Notes under the pieces: generated by a model
The model's input: only the letters and a program-made list of their open reading frames with translations
What the model was told of the DNA's origin: nothing
Databases searched by the model: none
Assembly (NCBI GenBank): GCA_003021085.1
Contig: PXRE01000039.1
Location: 48,609 to 112,608, forward strand
DNA from: Halobacteriales archaeon QS_1_68_20
Lineage (GTDB): Archaea; Halobacteriota; Halobacteria; Halobacteriales; PXRE01
Direction of reading: 5' to 3'
Length of the DNA stretch: 64,000 bases
Shown here: positions 18,041 to 27,905 of the stretch, in pieces
How positions within the stretch are numbered: the first letter of the stretch is position 1
Layout: each line of letters begins with the position of its first letter
Translations under genes and position numbers: made by a program

Positions 18041-18480
18041 TGGCAGCGACCCCGTCGCGGGGCCGACTCCTCGCGATGGCGGCGCTGGCCGGGATTCCCT
18101 GGACCGTGGTTCCGTCGCCCGGCACGCTCGTTCTCGTGTTTCCGTGGGGACTCGCGAGCGTCGACCCGCTGGTGGTCACGTGGCTCCCCGAGTACCTTCG
18201 CCTGGCCGGGCCGGTCCCGCGGTTGCTGGAGGGCTGGCCGGTCGCCGGCGGCCTCTACACGCTCGCACTCGCCAGCGCGGCCGCCGGCGCGTTCACGGTC
18301 GAGGACGAGCGCGTGACCGGTGGCCTGCTCGTGCTGGCCGGTGCCAGCAACCTCCTCGTCTCGCTGTGGTTGTTCCGGGGCGGCCGGGTCGGGCTACCCG
18401 TCGGGACGCTGTTGCTCTGGACGGCCGCCTGGTGGTTCCACGCGGGGGACCTGCGGCGGGCGCTCCAGCCAGAAACGTAG
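18040..18480 (+). CDS. Membrane protein of the TIGR04206 type
   Basis: 146 residues with four to five hydrophobic segments, beginning LLAMAALAGIPWTVVPSPGT and including FPWGLASVDP. This looks like the haloarchaeal TIGR04206 family, whose function is unknown. The ATG overlaps the stop of the DRG gene (TGATG), so translation is probably coupled. Confidence 0.75.
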   Translation: MAATPSRGRLLAMAALAGIPWTVVPSPGTLVLVFPWGLASVDPLVVTWLPEYLRLAGPVPRLLEGWPVAGGLYTLALASAAAGAFTVEDERVTGGLLVLAGASNLLVSLWLFRGGRVGLPVGTLLLWTAAWWFHAGDLRRALQPET

Positions 18481-18589
18481 AATCTACGCCCGTGTGCGTG
18501 CGTTGGGCGTGAATCGACCACCGGCGGCTCTCGTCGACGTGGCTTCCGCCTCCGGCAGTCTTTTCGGCGCACCGACCGAAATTCCGGTC

Positions 18590-19342
18590 ATGACGACGCT
18601 CGACCACGTGATGATGCGCGTCGAGGACCTGGTGGCGTCCCTGGACTGGTACACGTCCCACCTCGACTACGAGGAGAAGGGTCGGTGGGAGGCCGACACG
18701 TTCACGAACGTCTTCCTGGGACCCGAAGACGCGGGCGAGGAGGCCGCCCTGCTGGAACTCACCTACAACCACGACGGGCGCACGTACACGATGGGCGACG
18801 CGTGGGGACACATCGCCGTCCGGGTCGAGGACGTCCACGACGCTTACTACGAACTGATGGACGAGGGCGTCGAGGACTACCGCCGGCCGGAGGACAACCC
18901 CGGATACGCCTTCGTCAAGGACCCCGACGGCCACGAGATCGAGATCGTCGAGCGCGATTACGGCGCCCGCTGGAGCCTCGACCACACGATGATCCGCGTC
19001 GAGGACGCCGACGAGGCGCTGGGCTGGTGGATCCGCAAGCTGGGCTACGACGAGGTGGGCCGCTGGGAGGCCGACACCTTCGCCAACTACTTCGTCGAAC
19101 CGCCGGAGGCGAGCGAGGAGGCGATGGCCGTCGAACTCACGTACAACTACGACGGGCGGACCTACGAGATGGGCGACGCCTGGGGCCACCTCGCGGTCCG
19201 GGCCGACGACCTCCACGAGTTCTGGGGGACGCTGATGACCCGCGCCGCCGAGGACTACCGCGACCCCGAGTCCTGTGGCGACCGGTACGCGTTCACGAAG
19301 GACCAGGACGGCCACGAGGTCGAGATCGTCACGGGTGAGTGA
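18590..19342 (+). CDS. Two-domain glyoxalase/VOC protein
   Basis: 250 residues made of two similar VOC modules (about 1-125 and 126-250), each starting with a strand and helix (LDHVMMRVEDLVASLDWYTS; LDHTMIRVEDADEALGWWIR) and each repeating YNxDGRTYxMGDAWGHxAVR and DGHExEIV. This is the layout of lactoylglutathione-lyase-like proteins. Metal ligands would be the His and Glu of these repeats. Haloarchaea use other thiols than glutathione, so the substrate is open. Confidence 0.82.
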   Translation: MTTLDHVMMRVEDLVASLDWYTSHLDYEEKGRWEADTFTNVFLGPEDAGEEAALLELTYNHDGRTYTMGDAWGHIAVRVEDVHDAYYELMDEGVEDYRRPEDNPGYAFVKDPDGHEIEIVERDYGARWSLDHTMIRVEDADEALGWWIRKLGYDEVGRWEADTFANYFVEPPEASEEAMAVELTYNYDGRTYEMGDAWGHLAVRADDLHEFWGTLMTRAAEDYRDPESCGDRYAFTKDQDGHEVEIVTGE

Positions 19343-19664
19343 CCGAGTGTCGGGGTACTTACGTAAGGGCACCGGACCGGGCCGCGCCCCCGGCAGAAAG
19401 CCGACCTTTCTTGCGGTCTCCGGACGACGAAGCCAGAAAATACTTTAAGTGGGATCGAATTCCCGCCCGTCGAAACCTAATCCGCCGGATTCGGCGTATA
19501 CGGGCCGTGCGGCCCTCTCTCAACCCGGTAAGGTACCACAAAGCATTTATAACGACACGTTGTCGACTTGAATGTACCCCTACCCACGGTGGCGGTATTC
19601 GAGTATCGCGGTCGCTGACGCGGCCGGGAGAAAGATGCTGTCGCCGCACGGTACGAAAACAACC
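19343..19664 (+). promoter_or_regulatory. Upstream region of the S-layer gene
   Basis: 322 bases with no gene. CATTTATAACG at 19544-19554 is a good TATA box; transcription would begin near 19575-19580, leaving a leader of roughly 85-90 bases before the ATG at 19665. Long leaders are known for S-layer genes of Haloferax and Halobacterium, while most haloarchaeal messages are leaderless. An upstream in-frame ATG at 19572 exists, but the protein it would add has no signal-peptide character. Confidence 0.6.
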
Positions 19665-22019
19665 ATGACAGGAAACTCAAACAAACTGCGCGGCTTGTTC
19701 CTGGCTGCGCTCATGGTACTGTCGGTATTCGCCATGGGTGCGACCTTCTCGGGCACAGTCGCTGCAGACCACGCCAACGACCAACCGCACGACGAGACGG
19801 TTGCGGACGGTACGACGTATTGGCTCGGACAGACACTGCTCCACAACGGGCAGGCAGACAGCACGTACGAGGTCCGTGACTCCGACGGAACGCTCGTCTC
19901 CCAGATCCAGTCCGACTCCGCTGGTCACGTCGTCATCGACACGGAGCTGACTGGTACGGGTAACTTCGAGCTCACCGGCCCGGGGATCAACACCGCGATC
20001 TCCTTCGAGGTCGTCGAGCAGTCCCTGAAGGCCGAGATCAGCCCGGAGCGGGCGAACAACGCCGGCACGGACACAACCACCACCGTCACGCTCCGGTCCA
20101 ACCGGGCGAACTACCAGGTGGAGGTCACCTCGGAGAACCTGGACCAGAACGACCTCCATTCCATCTTCAGCGGTAGCAGCGTCTACGCCGGCCAGTCTCC
20201 CGACGGCGGCATCCTGCTGAACGGGTCGAACAAGCAGACCGTCACCGCTGACTTCGACGGCATCGCCACGGGTGACTACAACCTGAGCTTCGACGTCGTC
20301 GACAGCACGGCGTCGGCCACCGGCTCCGTCGCCGCTCGCCAGCCGGAGGAGGGCGACATCTCCTTCGCCGAGACCGTGATGGTCAACGAGCGCGGCGACA
20401 AGCTGCTCATGACCCTCGAGTTCAGCGGCGACGTCAACCAGGGCTTCGTTACCCTGGGCGACTCCAACGAGGTCAACTACGAGGTCACCGCCACCGTCCA
20501 GCCGAACAGTGACGGCATGGTGACCCTCGTCTGGGACACCTCGCTCTCGGCTGACGGCACCCACGGTGGTCTGGTCAAGGCCGAGAAAGGTTCGCTCGTC
20601 TCCACGAACGTCGTGGACAGCGTGAGCGACCCGGTCCAGACCGGCGAGTACCCGGTCTCGGTCCAGATCGACGACTCGACCGGCACCGAGACGGACATCG
20701 CGACGGCCATCGTCGAGGAGCGCTCCACCGAGGGCATCTCGACGCACACGGCCCCCGCGGGTCTGTCCGGCTCTGACGCCGTCGCCGCCATGTCCGACTC
20801 TGAGAACGGCAACACCATCGCCGTGACCCAGAACGTGCAGGACAAGCTCATCGTCCAGTTCACGGCCTCCGGTCTCGGCGGCTACGTCGACTCGCAGGCC
20901 GACCTGGACCCGGGCTCCGGCAACGGCGTCTCCCTGATCATCCAGGAGAACGGTGACTCCGTCGACGTCAACGAGGACCCCAAGACCCTCCTGCCGTCGA
21001 ACGCGGGTTACTACGACTACGACGCGGAGACGGACACCTACACGCTGGTGTTCAACGTCGGTAGCCTCGTCCAGGAGGACGACGACATCGGCGACACGTA
21101 CGACGTCGTCTTCCACGTCGACAGTGACACCCAGGAAGTGACCAGTGAGGACGAGACCGTCGCTGGTCAGTTCAACCTGGTCCGCGGCCAGGCCAGCTTC
21201 GACCTGCAGGGCGAGAAGCTGATGGTCCCGGCCGAGGACGGCGCGACGGTGACCGGCACGTCCACGTGGGCGCCCGGCACCCAGCTGAGCGTCCAGCTCC
21301 GTAGCGTGGGCGGTCAGTCGCCGTTCACCCAGCAGAACAAGTCCATCGTGGTCTCTGCCGACGGCACCTGGTCGGGTAGCTTCACCCTGGCCGACAAGCC
21401 CGATGGCCAGAGCTTCCAGGCTTCGCTCCGGCACTCCAACGCCGGCACGCAGCACGAAGTCAAGGGCCAGATCGGCGAACTGAGCGCCTCGGTCTCCTTC
21501 AGTGACCAGACCGCTCAGGACGCCGGTACGCTGGTCATCGTCGACTCCGTCACCCTGAGCGAGGGTGGCTTCATCGCCATCCACGACGCGCAGGGTAACA
21601 TCGTCGGCGTCAGCAGCTACCTCGAGGCCGGCTCGCACAGCGACGTGCGCGTCCGCCTCGACGAGCCCGTCGAGGACCGCGTTACCCTCGAGGCCATGGC
21701 GCACAAGGACACCGACGGCAACATGCAGTTCGGCTTCGTCGCCACGGACGGCGCTGAAGACGGTGCCTACACCAGTGGCGGCTCCCCGGTGACCGCTTCG
21801 GCCACGGTCGGCCTGTCGACGCCGACCCCGACGCCGGAGCCGACTCCGGAGCCGACTGCGACCCCGGAGCCGACTCCGGAGCCGACTGCGACCCCGGAGC
21901 CGACTCCGGAGCCGACGGACACGCCGTCTGACGACGAGGAGACGCCCGGGTTCGGCCTGGTCGTCGCTCTCGTCGCCCTGATGGCGGCCGCGCTCCTGGC
22001 CGTCCGGCGCGACAACTAA
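19665..22019 (+). CDS. csg: S-layer glycoprotein with PGF-CTERM anchor
   Basis: 784 residues. Main cell-wall protein. Signal peptide at 1-34: MTGNSNKLRGLFLAALMVLS, then a cut near TVAADHAN. This is the haloarchaeal surface-glycoprotein signal type. The long acidic, Thr/Ser-rich ectodomain has several N-x-S/T sites. A threonine-proline-glutamate stalk follows (about 725-757, coded by 30-bp DNA repeats at 21841-21916), which in relatives is O-glycosylated. The end PGFGLVVALVALMAAALLAV plus RRDN is a PGF-CTERM sorting signal, cut by archaeosortase A and attached to lipid. The archaeosortase gene is the next gene. Shorter than some relatives but apparently complete. Confidence 0.9.
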   Translation: MTGNSNKLRGLFLAALMVLSVFAMGATFSGTVAADHANDQPHDETVADGTTYWLGQTLLHNGQADSTYEVRDSDGTLVSQIQSDSAGHVVIDTELTGTGNFELTGPGINTAISFEVVEQSLKAEISPERANNAGTDTTTTVTLRSNRANYQVEVTSENLDQNDLHSIFSGSSVYAGQSPDGGILLNGSNKQTVTADFDGIATGDYNLSFDVVDSTASATGSVAARQPEEGDISFAETVMVNERGDKLLMTLEFSGDVNQGFVTLGDSNEVNYEVTATVQPNSDGMVTLVWDTSLSADGTHGGLVKAEKGSLVSTNVVDSVSDPVQTGEYPVSVQIDDSTGTETDIATAIVEERSTEGISTHTAPAGLSGSDAVAAMSDSENGNTIAVTQNVQDKLIVQFTASGLGGYVDSQADLDPGSGNGVSLIIQENGDSVDVNEDPKTLLPSNAGYYDYDAETDTYTLVFNVGSLVQEDDDIGDTYDVVFHVDSDTQEVTSEDETVAGQFNLVRGQASFDLQGEKLMVPAEDGATVTGTSTWAPGTQLSVQLRSVGGQSPFTQQNKSIVVSADGTWSGSFTLADKPDGQSFQASLRHSNAGTQHEVKGQIGELSASVSFSDQTAQDAGTLVIVDSVTLSEGGFIAIHDAQGNIVGVSSYLEAGSHSDVRVRLDEPVEDRVTLEAMAHKDTDGNMQFGFVATDGAEDGAYTSGGSPVTASATVGLSTPTPTPEPTPEPTATPEPTPEPTATPEPTPEPTDTPSDDEETPGFGLVVALVALMAAALLAVRRDN
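21841..21916 (+). repeat. 30-bp tandem repeat in the S-layer stalk
   Basis: Two identical 30-bp units (21841-21870 and 21871-21900) and a partial third code the PTPEPTPEPTATPEP stalk. Exact identity at DNA level suggests recent length change by slippage or recombination. Confidence 0.8.
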
Positions 22020-22156
22020 CTACCGGACTCACGTCCGGCCCTGATCGACGATTTTCTTTCGTGCGCTACACCGGTAGCCACAGCACCCGCGACAGCAGTG
22101 CGGGTCGACCCCGGGAGTCGTCAGAACTTTATCCTCGACGGACCACCCACCGGTAG

Positions 22157-23098
22157 ATGTCGGTGTCGCCGACGGACGCGTACGCGATTGGCATCGTCGG
22201 GGCCTTCCTGACCGGTGCGGTACTGGACCTCGCGGGGAGACGCGACGGTGCGAGGGTCGTGACCGTCGGCGCCTGGGTCGCGTTCGCCGGGTTCTGGGCG
22301 GTGTTGACCCCCGGGTTCCTGTTCGAGGAACTCAGCTACGTCAAGGGACTGTTGAGTGCGGCCGGCGTCCCCGCTTCCGTCTACGTGGGCTACGTCCTGT
22401 ACCGCGGCCGTGACTCGCTGTTGACGCTGTCCCGCGGCGTGGCGGTCATGGGACTGGTGTACCTGCCGTTCAACGTCTTCGAACCGCTGATGCGGCCGCT
22501 GATCTGGACGGTCGTCGTCCAGGTCGAGTTCGCCATGGACGCGCTCGGCTACGCTCCCACGCTCGAACGGGGCCACGAGATCGGCAACCAGATCGGCCTG
22601 GCGAACGCGTTCACGTTCGTCATCGGCGACCACGCCTACCGGACGGAGGTGGTGCTCGCCTGCACGGGAATCGGAAGCATCAGCATCTTCGCCGGCCTGG
22701 TCGCGGCGGTGGACGCGCCGTATTCCCGCCGGTTCAAGGCGCTGGCCATCGCGGTCCCGGTCATCTACGGCCTCAACGTGATCCGGGTCACCTTCATCGC
22801 GCTGGCGCACGGCAACCAGTGGTTCCGGGGCGACGCCATCGAGGGAGCGGTGATGACGCTGTTCGGTACCTCGAACGTCCACCGGGTGTCCTACCTGGTG
22901 GCCGACCGGATCATCGCCCAGAGCCTCTCGGTGGTCGCGCTGGTGATCATCGCGTTACTGCTGGTCCGGGCCCTCCCGGAACTGTTCGAGATATTCGAGG
23001 ACGTGCTGTTCGTCGTCACCGGCGACGAGTACGACCTCGCGGGTGCGTTCGGTGCCGACGGGTCGACCGACGAGACGGTCGCCGCCGGCGACGACTGA
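22157..23098 (+). CDS. artA: Archaeosortase A
   Basis: 313-residue polytopic membrane protease-transpeptidase that cleaves PGF-CTERM proteins and helps lipid-anchor them. Seven to eight hydrophobic segments. The catalytic triad is visible as Cys169 in VLACTGIGSISIFAG, the arginine of LNVIRVTFIA, and the arginine of HRVSYLVADRI. A TATA-like AACTTTATCC lies near 22124. It directly follows its main expected substrate, the S-layer gene. Confidence 0.93.
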   Translation: MSVSPTDAYAIGIVGAFLTGAVLDLAGRRDGARVVTVGAWVAFAGFWAVLTPGFLFEELSYVKGLLSAAGVPASVYVGYVLYRGRDSLLTLSRGVAVMGLVYLPFNVFEPLMRPLIWTVVVQVEFAMDALGYAPTLERGHEIGNQIGLANAFTFVIGDHAYRTEVVLACTGIGSISIFAGLVAAVDAPYSRRFKALAIAVPVIYGLNVIRVTFIALAHGNQWFRGDAIEGAVMTLFGTSNVHRVSYLVADRIIAQSLSVVALVIIALLLVRALPELFEIFEDVLFVVTGDEYDLAGAFGADGSTDETVAAGDD

Positions 23099-23128
23099 CG
23101 CTGCCGCGGCCAGCACTGCCGGTCGCGG

Positions 23129-23920
23129 TCACTCCGGCAACAGGTCGGCCGGCGCGTCGCCGAACGACGCCAGCGCCTCGGCTTCGAGGTGGTGCAACTC
23201 CCCGGGGATCACCAGCAGGTGGAGCGGGTCGCCGAAGTCCCGTTCGGCCAGCGCCGACAGACGGTCGGCCGCGACGATGGGATCCGGACTGCCCGCGCGG
23301 GCGACGGCGACGGCCAGTTCGCCGGCCCAGTCGGCCGCCAGCAGGCCCGCGGCGTGGTCGGCGGTCATGAACTCCTCGCCGTCCTCCGGTGCCGCGGGGT
23401 CGTCGACCTTGATGTCGAGGTAGACGAGCGTGTGGAGGTCCCGCTGGCGGTTCGCGTCGATGGTTTCGATGACGCTGTCGGGGACGCCGTCGCCGCCGTG
23501 GGCGAACTCGAAGGGGAGGGTGGTCGCCTTCCCGAACCGGTAGTTCTGGAGGCCGGTGAGACTGCTGGCGGCCGTCTCTGCGGTCACGCCGTGGACGACG
23601 CGGGTGTCGACGCCGCGGTCGGCGGCCCGCAACCGGAGGTCGACGTGGGTGGTCGAGATCATCGGGTCGCCCGCGGTGAGAAAGACCACGTCGCGGTCCT
23701 CGGCGTCGTCCAGAACGTCCTCGGGGTGGCGTTCGACGCCGGCGCGGTCACGGACTTCGACGTCGACGTCGTGAGCCGTCTCGAGGTCCGCGACCGTCGC
23801 GCCGACCAGCCGACTGGTGTAGAACTCCGCGACGACGCGGTCGGCGGCCCGGATCGCCTCCCGTCCCTCGACGGTCACCGAACGCTCGTCGTAGAGGCCG
23901 AGGCCGACGAAGGTGAGCAT
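23129..23920 (-). CDS. dphB: Diphthine synthase
   Basis: 263-residue SAM-dependent methyltransferase that methylates the modified histidine of elongation factor 2 on the way to diphthamide. MLTFVGLGLYDERSVTVEG at the start, the glycine loop FLTAGDPMISTTHVDLRLRA, and VHGVTAETAASSLTGLQNYR are characteristic. The start at 23920 is chosen because the family begins MLTF; the open frame goes further up. It converges with artA 30 bases away. Confidence 0.94.
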   Translation of the reverse strand: MLTFVGLGLYDERSVTVEGREAIRAADRVVAEFYTSRLVGATVADLETAHDVDVEVRDRAGVERHPEDVLDDAEDRDVVFLTAGDPMISTTHVDLRLRAADRGVDTRVVHGVTAETAASSLTGLQNYRFGKATTLPFEFAHGGDGVPDSVIETIDANRQRDLHTLVYLDIKVDDPAAPEDGEEFMTADHAAGLLAADWAGELAVAVARAGSPDPIVAADRLSALAERDFGDPLHLLVIPGELHHLEAEALASFGDAPADLLPE

Positions 23921-24065
23921 AGGCATCGTTTGGCCAAGGCTGTCTATAGTCTTCCGGGATTCTTCTTCCAAATACATGTGTATTGAATTAAATTATAGAA
24001 AACTAAGAAAAATATTAAATTCCTTTATTGGGTTTATGATGTACATGAACTAACGGGATCCCCCT
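23921..24065. other. AT-rich divergent intergenic region
   Basis: 145 bases between divergent genes, strongly AT-rich from 23975 to 24045 (for example AAAAATATTAAATTCC). It must hold both promoters, but no single TATA box stands out. The AT-rich character continues into the first 60 bases of the next gene. Confidence 0.5.
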
Positions 24066-25199
24066 ATGGACGGACCAACAAGACGTTCATTATTGACGAC
24101 TGGATTGGTAGCGTTGAGCGGTTGCTCTGACCTTATATCGAATACAACTGGCCAACGAGTCTCGACGTGCGACAAACCTGGTTCCGGATGGTTACAATAC
24201 CAAGGAGATGTCGCCAATAACGGTTGGTCCGCGGGGCCGGCTGTCGTCTCGGATTCGCTGGATTCGATCCGGAACGTGGACAATCGTGACGGAGGCGCCG
24301 TTCTCACCGACGACCTGTTGGTCTTCGGAAGGGAGGAAACCCTGTACGCGTACGATGCCGCGGGCAAGACCCAGCGGTGGTCGGCCGACCTCAGAGACCC
24401 CCTCCAGGTGACTCCCGCGACATACTGCGATGCGGTGCTGGCGGCGACGGTCAACGACGTCTACGCGCTCGACGCCTCGGAGGGATCGGTGATCTGGGAG
24501 GCCGATTCCACTGGAACGACGGGACCGGTTTCCGTCGCCGGGGAGGCGGTCGTCGTCCCCATGTCCAGCAGGGTCCGGGCGTTCGAAGTCACCGACGGGT
24601 CGAGTCGCTGGGAGTTCGACCGGGACTGGTCGAACAACGGTGCCTGCGCCACCGACGGCACCGTCTTCGTCGCCGGCGGCGACGCGACCGGCGGGTACGT
24701 CGCCGCGGTCGACCTCGATTCCGGGGACGGCCGCTGGCAGACGCGACTCCAGCGGACGGTGTGGTTCTCTCCCGTCTACCGCGATGGAAGCGTGTTCGCC
24801 GTCGACGACGGCGGGACCGTCTACCGGATCGACGCCGAGACCGGCGACGTCCAGTGGGAACGGACCGTCGCTGATCGGCGAGCGCCGACGCCACTGGTGA
24901 CCGACTCGCTCGTCGTCGTGGCCGGCGGGAACGCCGACCGGACGCACGCGCTCGACGCGGAAACCGGGGATCCGCAGTGGTCGCTGGAGACCGGTCCCGT
25001 CCTCGTTCCCCCGGTCGCCGCGGCCGACGAGATCTACGTCGGGACGATGAACCGGGGCCTGTTCGCGGTCGACCACGGTGGGGAGGTCCTGTGGCACCGC
25101 GAGGAACCGAACGTCGGGTCGCCGATGGCCGTCCACGACGGTGCCCTGGTGTTCAAGTCGCGATTCCCGGAGTTCGAACTCTACCGCCTCGGCCCCTGA
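24066..25199 (+). CDS. PQQ-repeat beta-propeller lipoprotein
   Basis: 377 residues. The N-terminus TRRSLLTTGLVALSGCSD has a twin-arginine motif and a lipobox with Cys near residue 20, so the protein is exported by Tat and lipid-anchored. The rest is a propeller of PQQ/BamB-like blades, each ending like YALDASEGSVIWEAD, YRIDAETGDVQWER or HALDAETGDPQWSLE. The tryptophan-docking repeats are present; whether it binds PQQ is unknown and a scaffolding role is equally likely. The first 100 bases are lower in GC than the rest. Confidence 0.82.
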   Translation: MDGPTRRSLLTTGLVALSGCSDLISNTTGQRVSTCDKPGSGWLQYQGDVANNGWSAGPAVVSDSLDSIRNVDNRDGGAVLTDDLLVFGREETLYAYDAAGKTQRWSADLRDPLQVTPATYCDAVLAATVNDVYALDASEGSVIWEADSTGTTGPVSVAGEAVVVPMSSRVRAFEVTDGSSRWEFDRDWSNNGACATDGTVFVAGGDATGGYVAAVDLDSGDGRWQTRLQRTVWFSPVYRDGSVFAVDDGGTVYRIDAETGDVQWERTVADRRAPTPLVTDSLVVVAGGNADRTHALDAETGDPQWSLETGPVLVPPVAAADEIYVGTMNRGLFAVDHGGEVLWHREEPNVGSPMAVHDGALVFKSRFPEFELYRLGP

Positions 25200-25268
25200 G
25201 CGGAATTCCGCGACTCCCCAGGTGGCGGCATAGCGTGTTTCGAGCACGGGGATCGCGGACGGCCACGC

Positions 25269-26393
25269 TCACTCGTCGCGGGTCCCGCCCGCGAGATAGT
25301 ACGCGGTGCGGTCGCGGGTCGACTCGGCGACCTTCCGGAACTCGAGGACCCGCTGGCCGTCCTCGCGGCGGTCGGCCTCGATCTCCAGGGTGAGCCCCTG
25401 GCCGCGCAGGTGCCCGAGCAGTTCCTCGATGGCGTCCGGGTTCCCGCGGACCGCGTGCCGCTCGCCGACGGAGTCGCCGTCCTCGACCCGGCGGATGGTC
25501 TCGACCATCGGCAGCAGGATCGACTCCCCGAGGTCGTGGGCGCGCTCCCGCAGGCGGTCGTCGCTCTCGAACTCGGCGGCCTGGAACCCCTCCCGGAGGA
25601 GCCGCGAGAACAGGAAGTCCCGGCCGCACTCGAAGAGCAGCGAGAACCCGTGGGCCAGTTCCGAGCGGTGCTGGGTCCCGGTCGTGTACTTCGTCGTCCG
25701 CTGGCCGTCGGCGGACTTCAGGACGACGCCCTCCCGGGCCGTGGCGTCGAGTTCGCTGATCGCCTCGCGGACGGCGTCGACCGCCGCGGTGGGCCCGCAG
25801 CGGTCGAACAGCCGGGGCTGGCCGACCCCGTAGGTCTCACACACGTCTCGTCGGTGCTCGACGGGCAGGGGGTCGCCCGTCTCGCGGTCGCGGACGTCGA
25901 ACACCCGGAACTCGTGGGAGTCGACCTCGTCGTAATCGTGGGTCGTGTAGGGGGTCTCGGGGCCGATCAGTTCGGCACAGAGCATCTTCTCCGGGTGGTC
26001 GGCGAAGAAGTCCGCCAGCGGGAGCAACTCGCGCGCCCGGTCGGTCGTGTACGGGCAGACGTAGCCGCTGCGGGTGAACGCCAGCGGTTCGCCGACGTCG
26101 GCGATCCGGACGTTGAAGCCGTCGAGTTTCTCCTCGACTGCGATTCGCTCGTCGGCGTCGAAGAACTCGGGGACGCCGGGGTCGAGCACGAGCACCCGCG
26201 GGATCGAGGGATAGCCGCGGACGACGGCGTCGGCGTCCTCGACGATCACGGTTCCGCACTCGACGCCGTGGCGGACGTCGGTGAGGACGTGGTGGGTCCG
26301 GCCGGCCACCGTCCGGCGCTCGAAGTGCTCGAAGAGGTCGGCGGGGTCGTCGGCGGTGGCACCCAGCCTCGTCAGGTACGCCCGCTCGTCCAT
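25269..26393 (-). CDS. ATP-dependent RNA ligase (Rnl3 type)
   Basis: 374 residues. Nucleotidyltransferase-fold RNA ligase of the archaeal Pab1020/MthRnl class. The nucleotidyl motif is [10 protein letters not shown] (lysine near residue 91); motif III is EFRVFDV, motif IV EGVVLKS, and motif V TTKYTTG. Known enzymes of the class circularise or seal RNA ends in vitro; the cellular substrate is not settled. It diverges from its partner gene at 26481 across 87 bases. Confidence 0.9.
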   Translation of the reverse strand: MDERAYLTRLGATADDPADLFEHFERRTVAGRTHHVLTDVRHGVECGTVIVEDADAVVRGYPSIPRVLVLDPGVPEFFDADERIAVEEKLDGFNVRIADVGEPLAFTRSGYVCPYTTDRARELLPLADFFADHPEKMLCAELIGPETPYTTHDYDEVDSHEFRVFDVRDRETGDPLPVEHRRDVCETYGVGQPRLFDRCGPTAAVDAVREAISELDATAREGVVLKSADGQRTTKYTTGTQHRSELAHGFSLLFECGRDFLFSRLLREGFQAAEFESDDRLRERAHDLGESILLPMVETIRRVEDGDSVGERHAVRGNPDAIEELLGHLRGQGLTLEIEADRREDGQRVLEFRKVAESTRDRTAYYLAGGTRDE

Positions 26394-26480
26394 ACGTCGA
26401 GTTGGTCGCTAACCGTGAAAAGCAACGGGTCGGCGGTCGCCGGGATGACACCTTTGTGGCTGAGGCGCCAAGCCGGGCAC

Positions 26481-27161
26481 ATGCCCCGGGACCCGCCGCG
26501 CCAGCAGTTCGTGCTGGACACCTCGCTGTTCGTCACCGAGGAGATCCGGGCGGACGACGAATCCCTGGAGGGGGCGGTCTTCCGGCTGCTGGACCTCGTC
26601 GCGACCGCGCGGCTGGAGCTGAACATCTCCTGTTACGTGCCGCCCTCGATCCACGAGGAACTCGGCACGATCCTGCGCGAACGGGAGGTCGACGAGGAGG
26701 TGTTCTCCAGGCTGGACACGTGGGTCGTCCGGAAGAGTCCCGACCGCTACGGTGTCACGATCCCCGCGTACGTGGTCTACCAGTTCATCGACGAGATGAG
26801 CGACCGGGTCGACCGCGGGCTACGGGTCTCCGAGAAGGCCCTGCGGGAGGTCGAACAACTCGACCCCGAGGAACTCGCGGGCGCCACGGACGAGGATGGC
26901 CACGAGGAGTACATGACCGAGGCCGACCAGGTGCTGTCGGACATGCGCGACAAGTACCGGCGGGCGCTTCGCCAGGGCGTGCTGGACTCCCGGGAGGACT
27001 TCGACCTGCTGGTGCTGGCCCGCGAACTCGACGCGGGGGTCGTGACCGAGGACCGGGGGATCATCTCGTGGGCGGACGAGTTCGGGCTCCGGTACGTCCG
27101 CGGCGGCCAGTTCCCCACGCTGTTGTCGGAGTACCTCAGGGCGACCGGCGTCGAGGGGTAG
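26481..27161 (+). CDS. RNA ligase partner protein (PIN-like)
   Basis: 226 residues. [16 protein letters not shown] at the start and [20 protein letters not shown] near the end give the acidic residues of a PIN-type nuclease fold. This is the family annotated as RNA ligase partner protein, which accompanies the Rnl3 ligase in many archaea. The ATG at 26481 is the best match to the family; an in-frame ATG at 26445 is possible. The divergent pairing suggests joint function in RNA repair or processing (inference). Confidence 0.88.
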   Translation: MPRDPPRQQFVLDTSLFVTEEIRADDESLEGAVFRLLDLVATARLELNISCYVPPSIHEELGTILREREVDEEVFSRLDTWVVRKSPDRYGVTIPAYVVYQFIDEMSDRVDRGLRVSEKALREVEQLDPEELAGATDEDGHEEYMTEADQVLSDMRDKYRRALRQGVLDSREDFDLLVLARELDAGVVTEDRGIISWADEFGLRYVRGGQFPTLLSEYLRATGVEG

Positions 27162-27248
27162 GGCCGTGATCTCCGGGCGTCGCTCGCACCGGTTCCGAAC
27201 GTGCCGCGGCCGGAACCGCGAAGTACGCCGCCGGGAGAGGGAGTACTC

Positions 27249-27842
27249 ATGTTCGGTGGGAATTCGGGAGACGTCGGCCGGAAGGTGGCGGTGTACTCGC
27301 CGGCGTACGGGACGATCCGGCGGGCCATCGAGTACGGGTTGTTCTACGTCGTCGTGGACCGCTGTACGCGGGTGCTGGTCACCTTGCTGGAGGGGCCGAT
27401 GCTGGCGCAGTACGCACCGCGGGTGAAGACCGGGGGCGCGGTCGCGCTGTGGGTCGCACTGGTCGTCACGGCCGTCCTCGAAGTCCGGCGCCAGTTCGCG
27501 GCGACCCCGTTCGATCCGGCGACGTTGCGGCCGTCGCGGCGCCGACTGGCCGCCGCGGGTGGGGCCGTCGCCGTCGGCGCGGGCGCCGTCGTCGCTGGCT
27601 GGCCGACGTTCCTGCGGGTGACGACGGACCCGGCGGCCGCGATAGCGGTCAGCGAGGCGGTGCTGGACCACGCGAACTCCCCGGCGCCGGTCACCGCGAA
27701 GGCGGCGGGGATCGTGGGATCGGGCCTCGGGGTCGCACTGGCGGCAGTCGGGGGCGTCGTCCTGCTGTCGTACGGCGTCGGCCGCCTGGCCGTCGGGCTG
27801 GTCCGGGAGGTCCAGTACCGGCGGTGGGCGGGCAGCCGGTGA
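27249..27842 (+). CDS. Haloarchaeal membrane protein, function unknown
   Basis: 197 residues. N-terminal amphipathic part with YSPAYGTIRRAIEYGLFYVV, then three clear hydrophobic helices near residues 63-80, 100-120 and 155-180, and a short basic end (YRRWAGSR). No recognised domain. The ATG at 27249 is chosen; an upstream GC-rich extension has no coding character. It precedes trm5 by 63 bases. Confidence 0.65.
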   Translation: MFGGNSGDVGRKVAVYSPAYGTIRRAIEYGLFYVVVDRCTRVLVTLLEGPMLAQYAPRVKTGGAVALWVALVVTAVLEVRRQFAATPFDPATLRPSRRRLAAAGGAVAVGAGAVVAGWPTFLRVTTDPAAAIAVSEAVLDHANSPAPVTAKAAGIVGSGLGVALAAVGGVVLLSYGVGRLAVGLVREVQYRRWAGSR

Positions 27843-27905
27843 CGGTGGCGTCGCCGCCGGCCACGAAGCGAAAGCGTGAGGGCCGTCCCGGTAGTCGGTC
27901 GGCGT

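Noticed and set aside
18293..19372. 359-codon frame antisense to the glyoxalase-like gene
   Set aside because: The plus strand carries two matched VOC domains; the antisense reading has no recognisable feature.
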